Below, in pieces: positions 59,269-64,000 of a DNA stretch of 64,000 nucleotides (the first letter of the stretch is position 1; each line of letters opens with the position of its first letter). The translations under genes and the position numbers were made by a program. Below the pieces are notes generated by a model. The model was not told where the DNA came from and searched no databases. It worked only from the letters and a program-made list of their open reading frames with translations. Where the stretch lies: the NCBI GenBank assembly GCA_019638595.1, contig JAHBTJ010000001.1, positions 310,001-374,000 of the forward strand. The letters run 5' to 3'. The DNA comes from Chitinophagaceae bacterium. Its GTDB lineage: Bacteria > Bacteroidota > Bacteroidia > Chitinophagales > Chitinophagaceae.

Positions 59269-60459
59269 CTATTTTTTTGAATGTGAAATGTAAATAGTGC
59301 TGTTTTCAATCCTGAATTTGGTATCGCCCGACAATTCCAGCATCCGCAATACCTCAGAAAGATTCCTGCTGCGGGAAATTTGACCGCTTAAATTTTCGTT
59401 GGGTATTTCACTTTCATATACCAGCTCTACATTGTACCAGCGCCCTATTTTCCGCATAATGCTTTTAATGTCTTCATCGGCAAAAATGAAGTCACCGTTC
59501 TTCCAGTCTATAACAGGTTCTACATCTACTTTTTTGGTGGATATACCTTCTGAACGGAGGTTGAATTCCTGGCTGGGCTTAAGTATAACCGTTTCATTTT
59601 CGGTTACCACTTTCACTTTGCCTTCTATCAGTGTCGTTTTAATCCCGGTTTCATCATCGTACGCATTTACGTTAAACCGGGTACCAAGCACTTCTATTTT
59701 TTGCTTTCCCGATTCAACAATGAACGGGACTTTTTTATTATTCTTCATCATGGCGACTATTTCAAAATAGCCCTCACCTGTAAGAGTAACGCGGCGCTCC
59801 AAAGCGTTGAAAACCGCGGGATAGGTAATGGAGGAAGCCGCATTCAACCATACTTTCGACCCATCAGGTAAAATTACCTGGTATTGCCCTCCCTTAGGCG
59901 TTTTTACAGTGTTAAGTCCGCTGGGTTTGCTATTGTGGCTGGTATAATAAGCAAGTTGCCCGTCGGCAGGTTTTTTTATAACGACTCCTTTGTCTTCGGC
60001 TATGCCGCCTACCTGCAGGTTGTTCAGTTCCACCTGCTGTCCGTCAGATAACACAAGGGTTGCTTTATTACCGCCTGGTAACACATCGTCCTGTGGCGCT
60101 GTAATTACAGTAGACCGGCTGGCAGAGGCTGGCTTTAAGAAATAAAAAGCAGTATAAGCTGCCAGCATTACGACAATGGCGGCGGCTATCTTGAGATATA
60201 TGGGTTTTCTGCGCGGCTCTATTAAGATTGCTCCATTACCAGTTGACAGATCCAGCTTTTTAAATAATTGCTCTGAAGCAGCCTTATATAACAACTCATC
60301 TGCGGCATAATTGCCAAAATGCTGACTGATAAGACTTTCAATTAACTCTTTGTTTTCGCCCGACTGAATAATGTCAATCAGTTCAGCGGCTTCCGGTGCG
60401 CTGCACTCGTTTGCCAGGTATTTTTTAAATAATAAACGGATATGGTGTTCGCTGTTCAA
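59269..60459 (-). CDS. FecR-family anti-sigma factor
   Basis: 396 residues. N-terminal cytoplasmic part (about 1-85) with helix-rich sigma-binding region (LFKKYLANECSAPEAAELIDII), one membrane helix (IAAAIVVMLAAYTAFYFL), FecR domain at about 185-290 (GGQYQVILPDGSKVWLNAASSITYP), and a DUF4974 domain at the C-terminus (DEDIKSIMRKIGRWYNVELVYE). It holds the ECF sigma factor encoded upstream inactive until the STN domain of the SusC transporter signals. Confidence 0.95.
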   Translation of the reverse strand: MNSEHHIRLLFKKYLANECSAPEAAELIDIIQSGENKELIESLISQHFGNYAADELLYKAASEQLFKKLDLSTGNGAILIEPRRKPIYLKIAAAIVVMLAAYTAFYFLKPASASRSTVITAPQDDVLPGGNKATLVLSDGQQVELNNLQVGGIAEDKGVVIKKPADGQLAYYTSHNSKPSGLNTVKTPKGGQYQVILPDGSKVWLNAASSITYPAVFNALERRVTLTGEGYFEIVAMMKNNKKVPFIVESGKQKIEVLGTRFNVNAYDDETGIKTTLIEGKVKVVTENETVILKPSQEFNLRSEGISTKKVDVEPVIDWKNGDFIFADEDIKSIMRKIGRWYNVELVYESEIPNENLSGQISRSRNLSEVLRMLELSGDTKFRIENSTIYISHSKK

Positions 60460-60551
60460 GATTTATCTTTTATGCTAATACGGTCGGCCCGGGAATTTCC
60501 TCTGCTCTATAGAAAAAAAGTAGTGATAAAAAAATAACCAGGTTGGAGGAG

Positions 60552-61157
60552 TTACATCTGTAACAAAACAACTATCGTTATAATTGTTTTGTTTACAAGA
60601 CTCTTTGAAAGGTAATATGCCTTAATACTTTTGGTGGCTTTTACAATGTGATCGCTGATAGTTGAAACAGATATGCCAAGTGTTTTACTCACGTCTTCGT
60701 AACTTCTGCCTTCAATTTTACAGAGTGTATATACCAGTTTTCTTTGTGGCGGCAACTGATGTACCGCCCTTTCTATCAGCAGCTCCGATTCTTTTTCTTC
60801 CAACTGGTGACGGAATCCCGGAGCGGCGTTTTCCTCTTTTGCCTGCAGGTAACGTTCCAGCAATTTCTGTTTTGAAGCTTTGTTGAAATAATCGTATACC
60901 AGGTTCCTGGCTATAGTAAATATATAAGATTTGAACGAACGGTCAATGTCTATGTTTCTCTTGTGTTCCCAAATACGTTGAAAGGTGTCCTGGAGCAATT
61001 CCTCTGTAACAGACGCCGATTTTACAATTTTAAAAATACTGCCATACAGCTTTGAACTGTAAATGTTGTAAATATGTTCAAAGGCTTTTACATCCCCCTC
61101 ACGAATTCGCGAGAGCAATTCTTTTTCATATTCCTGGGGGATGAACCTGTTGGTCAC
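60552..61157 (-). CDS. ECF-type RNA polymerase sigma factor (sus-associated)
   Basis: 201 residues from a GTG start at 61155-61157; no in-frame ATG is upstream. Region 2: FEHIYNIYSSKLYGSIFKIV and TEELLQDTFQRIWEHKRNI. Region 4: LPPQRKLVYTLCKIEGRSYEDVSKTLGISVSTISDHIVKA. It is followed by the FecR, SusC and SusD genes in order on the same strand, the standard signal-transduction set for substrate-induced transport in Bacteroidota. Confidence 0.95.
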   Translation of the reverse strand: MTNRFIPQEYEKELLSRIREGDVKAFEHIYNIYSSKLYGSIFKIVKSASVTEELLQDTFQRIWEHKRNIDIDRSFKSYIFTIARNLVYDYFNKASKQKLLERYLQAKEENAAPGFRHQLEEKESELLIERAVHQLPPQRKLVYTLCKIEGRSYEDVSKTLGISVSTISDHIVKATKSIKAYYLSKSLVNKTIITIVVLLQM

Positions 61158-61833
61158 GTTATTGATAATATAACATTTGTCTGAATCAAAAAGAGACGTT
61201 ATTAAAATTATAATAATATCCTGTTTCCGCTAAATATTTTTTAACACAACCGATTGAGTGATTTTTTGAGGTACGCAAAAACCTATAGGATAAGCTGTTC
61301 AAGGGAGTATAATAAAATCCTCCGGTAAATTTGTTGAAGGAAAGTCAACAAAGTACAAGAAGGGGTTTTATACTATGCACAAAGCTAAAGGATGGAAAGC
61401 AAAATGCGGGCGTATTTACCTTCGGTGAGAACTATTTTCATTGCGGCAAAATCAGAAATAAGCACATACCAATCAACCGCCAGCCTCCGTCGTCATTTCG
61501 ATCCCGCCCACAAGTTGTATTGGATTAAAGGCATGTTGCAGCGGGTGAGAAATCTGTTAGGCGGTAGTGCAAAAGATGAGCATGGGTACAAATGCCCGGT
61601 AGGTTTACCTTCGGTGAGAGCAGTTCTCCCTCGCAAAAGAGTGATTTATTATAGTGGTCGTGTTGGCCCGGTCGAAAAGACGATCATATCCAAATACTGC
61701 GGTCTCATTACTAAAAAAGAGTAGATTTTTTCGATAAAAAGTGAACGAAAAATCTCCCTGCGGTTGAACAGCCTACCCATAAGGTTTGCCGGGCTGAGTT
61801 GCCACACCTGCAAACCCTATAGGATTGATAATC
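61158..61833. other. Long non-coding stretch, possibly decayed DNA
   Basis: About 670 bases. A plus-strand frame of 110 codons (61392-61724, starting MESKMRAYLPSV) has no recognisable relatives and no promoter. The 13-mer ACCTTCGGTGAGA occurs twice, near 61420 and 61607, with CCTTCGGTGAGA shared in full. I cannot call a gene here. Confidence 0.4.
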
Positions 61834-64000
61834 TTATTGATACGACAACACCGGCGTAATAATGTCTTCTTCAGCACGGTTATCGCCGGCTTCGGGGCCA
61901 TACCATATACCGCCTCCAAATGTTACAATGTATACTTTTCCGGCATGCGCAGGATCGGGCACTACGCGTTTGCCCCATTTAAAATTGTATCCTTTTAAAC
62001 GTTGCCAGGTTTCACCCTTGTCTGTTGAACGATAGGCGCTGCTGTTAAAGCCGCAGGCATAATATGTTTTATTACGTTTGTCAAAAGTAATATCGTGAAT
62101 ATGCTGATCTTTCTGCATCACCTGCTTCCAGGTGTTGCCATCATCGTTCGATATAAAAATGCCGCCACCTGTATCGGCAGAAAATTTTCCTCCACTCACC
62201 TTTCCCCACGCAGAAAGGATCAGTCTTTGAGGCGTTTCCGTACCGGTAATTATACTTGTTGGAGCGTTCGTGCCTTCAGGCAAAGTCATTTTTGTCCAGG
62301 TTTCGGCTCCATCTGTTGAGCGGTATAAAGCGCCGTCATCTGCTGTCCCGATTTCCCCTTTTTCACTTCTCCGGCTTATTACCAGGAAAAGCACTCCATC
62401 CGATTCTCTCCGGGTTATCCGCCACGCAAACGGTTCTTTTCCTTCAAGTCCCTTGTTTTTTTGCTGCCAGGTTTTGCCGCCGTCAACAGATTTGTAAACA
62501 CCCTTACCAAAGGCGCAGGCATATAAGGTTCGCATATCCTTATTGCCGGAGGGATCAGGCAATATATGCGTAAAGGCAGCTTCACCAATGGATGAGCTCA
62601 CCGGCGTCCAGGTTTTGCCGGCATCATTTGTTTCCAGTATACCGCCTTTGTAATTTGCAACGCCTGTTCTGCGCCACATTTTAGGCCGGGGAAGATCGTG
62701 ATTGGCGCTCATTACCGCCCATGCCTTTCCCTTTATTTCCGGATCAAACGTTAACCAGTAAGCGCTGTTTACCCAATGCCGGGGAACACCATTATTTTGT
62801 GTAGCGCTTTTCCAGCTATGCGCGCCGTCTGTGCTCTCCATCAACCCTATATCCGTATTGCAGATAAATACATGATTGGAATCGAAGGGGTCTGTTACCA
62901 CATCATAGCTTGTTGTAACCTCCAGTCCGCGCGATACCCAACCTGATCCTTCTTTGCGCGTATATACCTGTTCCCAGGTGTTGCCGCCATCATCCGATTT
63001 AACAGTTCTGCCGAAGTCTGTCGCATAACATACGTCCGGGTTAGCAGGGGAGACGCCGATGGAAAACGGGTTTTCACCCCACGAAGGTCCGAACCTTTCG
63101 TTGAGCCAGCCGCTGCTAAAATTTTCAGATACCACGCTACCGCCTTTGGCTAACCGGTCTTTCCATACCAACGTCCATGTTTTACCATAATCCTTGCTTT
63201 TGGCAACGCCAATGCAGGTAGTATCACCCCGGGTAAAATTGTTGTAGGAAACATATACGGTAGCGGGGTGCAGGGCGCTTGTGGCAATTGTTCTCCATTC
63301 CGGAACGCCGGCCCCGGCAGATTGCTGATGGATGATCCCTTCCTGGCGGTTCTGCCAGGTTTTACCGCCATCGCTTGTAAAATAAATACCCGGCTCATCG
63401 CCATCAGGATTGAAGTAAGACAGGCCTGTGATCGCATAGATAATAAATTGCTGTTGGGTACTGTCATATCCTCCGGTACAAGTCGTCAGCTTTTTAACGC
63501 CTGCAGGCGGTGCATTTATTTTCCATCTGCCATTTTCATTGGTCAATATCCCGTCGCCCGCAGCTATATAAACCGTCCGGTTAATTTGGGGTGATGAAGG
63601 CACTATAAAAATGTTTCCTGCGGACGAAGTCATATCTGTTTCCTTAACCCAGTTGCTGCCGCCATCCGCGGAAGTATAAAAACCTGTTTTCTGATCAATT
63701 GAAATAACTGCGTATAATTTTTTTGAGTCGGCAGGATCTACAGCGAAAGCCTGCACACGCCTTATTGTGCTATCCCTGGTTACTAACACTTCATTTGCAT
63801 GATCACCTTTTGAAATGACTGCTGTTATATCTGAAGCAGAAGGATAAGCAACGCTCCAGGTATTTCCTTTATCTGTGCTTTTGAACAACGCTATGGAATT
63901 GGCATATACGGTATTTGAGTCCAAAGGGTCGAATGTAAAGAAGCGTACCGGCCCGCGCAGGTTGAACATCCTCCACGACTCGCCGCCATTGTACGTTACA
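61834..64000 (-). CDS. Sortilin/BNR-repeat beta-propeller protein (partial)
   Basis: About 720 residues are visible; the frame continues through the right end of the window (VTYNGGESWRMFNL precedes the first internal Met). It is built from VPS10/BNR-like blades with the Asp-box motif (S-x-D-x-G-x-T-W): LFKSTDKGNTWSVAY, FYTSADGGSNWVKE, YFTSDGGKTWQNRQEG, SKDYGKTWTLV, VKSDDGGNTWEQV, TNDAGKTWTPV, YRSTDKGETWQRL. It is probably an exported glycan-binding or glycoside hydrolase-like protein with two propellers (sortilin or xyloglucanase fold). The C-terminus ends PEAGDNRAEEDIITPVLSYQ. Downstream of the susCD-regulating genes, same strand. Confidence 0.87.
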   Translation of the reverse strand, partial: VTYNGGESWRMFNLRGPVRFFTFDPLDSNTVYANSIALFKSTDKGNTWSVAYPSASDITAVISKGDHANEVLVTRDSTIRRVQAFAVDPADSKKLYAVISIDQKTGFYTSADGGSNWVKETDMTSSAGNIFIVPSSPQINRTVYIAAGDGILTNENGRWKINAPPAGVKKLTTCTGGYDSTQQQFIIYAITGLSYFNPDGDEPGIYFTSDGGKTWQNRQEGIIHQQSAGAGVPEWRTIATSALHPATVYVSYNNFTRGDTTCIGVAKSKDYGKTWTLVWKDRLAKGGSVVSENFSSGWLNERFGPSWGENPFSIGVSPANPDVCYATDFGRTVKSDDGGNTWEQVYTRKEGSGWVSRGLEVTTSYDVVTDPFDSNHVFICNTDIGLMESTDGAHSWKSATQNNGVPRHWVNSAYWLTFDPEIKGKAWAVMSANHDLPRPKMWRRTGVANYKGGILETNDAGKTWTPVSSSIGEAAFTHILPDPSGNKDMRTLYACAFGKGVYKSVDGGKTWQQKNKGLEGKEPFAWRITRRESDGVLFLVISRRSEKGEIGTADDGALYRSTDGAETWTKMTLPEGTNAPTSIITGTETPQRLILSAWGKVSGGKFSADTGGGIFISNDDGNTWKQVMQKDQHIHDITFDKRNKTYYACGFNSSAYRSTDKGETWQRLKGYNFKWGKRVVPDPAHAGKVYIVTFGGGIWYGPEAGDNRAEEDIITPVLSYQ

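Noticed and set aside
61392-61724. 110-codon plus-strand gene
   Set aside because: No recognisable family, promoter or neighbour link; kept only as a note in the gap entry.
1-64000. tRNA or rRNA genes
   Set aside because: No cloverleaf-like or rRNA-like sequence was noticed by eye; a proper scan was not possible.

Overview
The window looks like a chromosomal segment of a Bacteroidota species, most likely in the Chitinophagaceae. The evidence is a SusC/SusD pair driven by an ECF sigma factor and a FecR anti-sigma factor, several Gfo/Idh/MocA oxidoreductases including a GH109-type enzyme, a DUF1080 lipoprotein, an SSS symporter, a secreted DPP-IV type peptidase and promoters of the TAnnTTTG type. 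No genus can be assigned from the sequence alone.

Layout. (1) 0-2.7 kb: tail of a medium-chain dehydrogenase, then a two-gene operon (Gfo/Idh/MocA oxidoreductase and DUF1080 lipoprotein). (2) About 3.0-30.1 kb: an AT-rich accessory block. It holds about 25 small genes or pseudogenes, nearly all on the minus strand, singly or in pairs, each separated by a 127-206 bp imperfect palindrome. (3) 30.4-50.5 kb: ordinary chromosome with a GH109 enzyme, esterase fusion, outer-membrane protein, two LOG-family proteins around a symporter, O-methyltransferase, LysM glucosaminidase, hypoxanthine phosphoribosyltransferase, VWA lipoprotein-like protein, S9 peptidase, AraC regulator, oxidoreductase and a giant ThuA/PVC/cupredoxin protein. 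(4) 50.6-64 kb, all minus: amidohydrolases, two ECF sigma factors, FecR, SusC, SusD and a sortilin-like beta-propeller protein cut by the window end.

The main finding is block (2). The palindromes behave like integron attC sites. Each begins and ends with an AAC/GTT core box. The box at the 5' end of each gene is complementary to the box at the 3' end of the same gene, rather than to the far arm of its own site. This is what is expected if each gene plus one site once circularised as a cassette. The complementarity runs about 10-15 bases and carries a fixed G/A difference, most often at base 11, which is tolerated as a G-T wobble only when the strand opposite to the genes folds. At the head of the array (29.87-30.04 kb) lies what looks like the last 50 or so codons of a tyrosine recombinase. 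The array is therefore best read as an integron-like cassette array that has lost its integrase.

Cassette cargo includes a PIN toxin/antitoxin pair, a ParDE pair with its own promoter and palindromic operator, a ParA-type ATPase with a RelA/SpoT-type synthetase, an alpha/beta hydrolase with an unknown partner, a membrane esterase, a papain-fold protein lacking catalytic Cys and His, an apparently active streptopain-type protease, a zinc-ribbon/EF-Tu-domain protein, two VOC proteins (one broken), a broken KilA-N gene, and several secreted or membrane proteins of unknown role.
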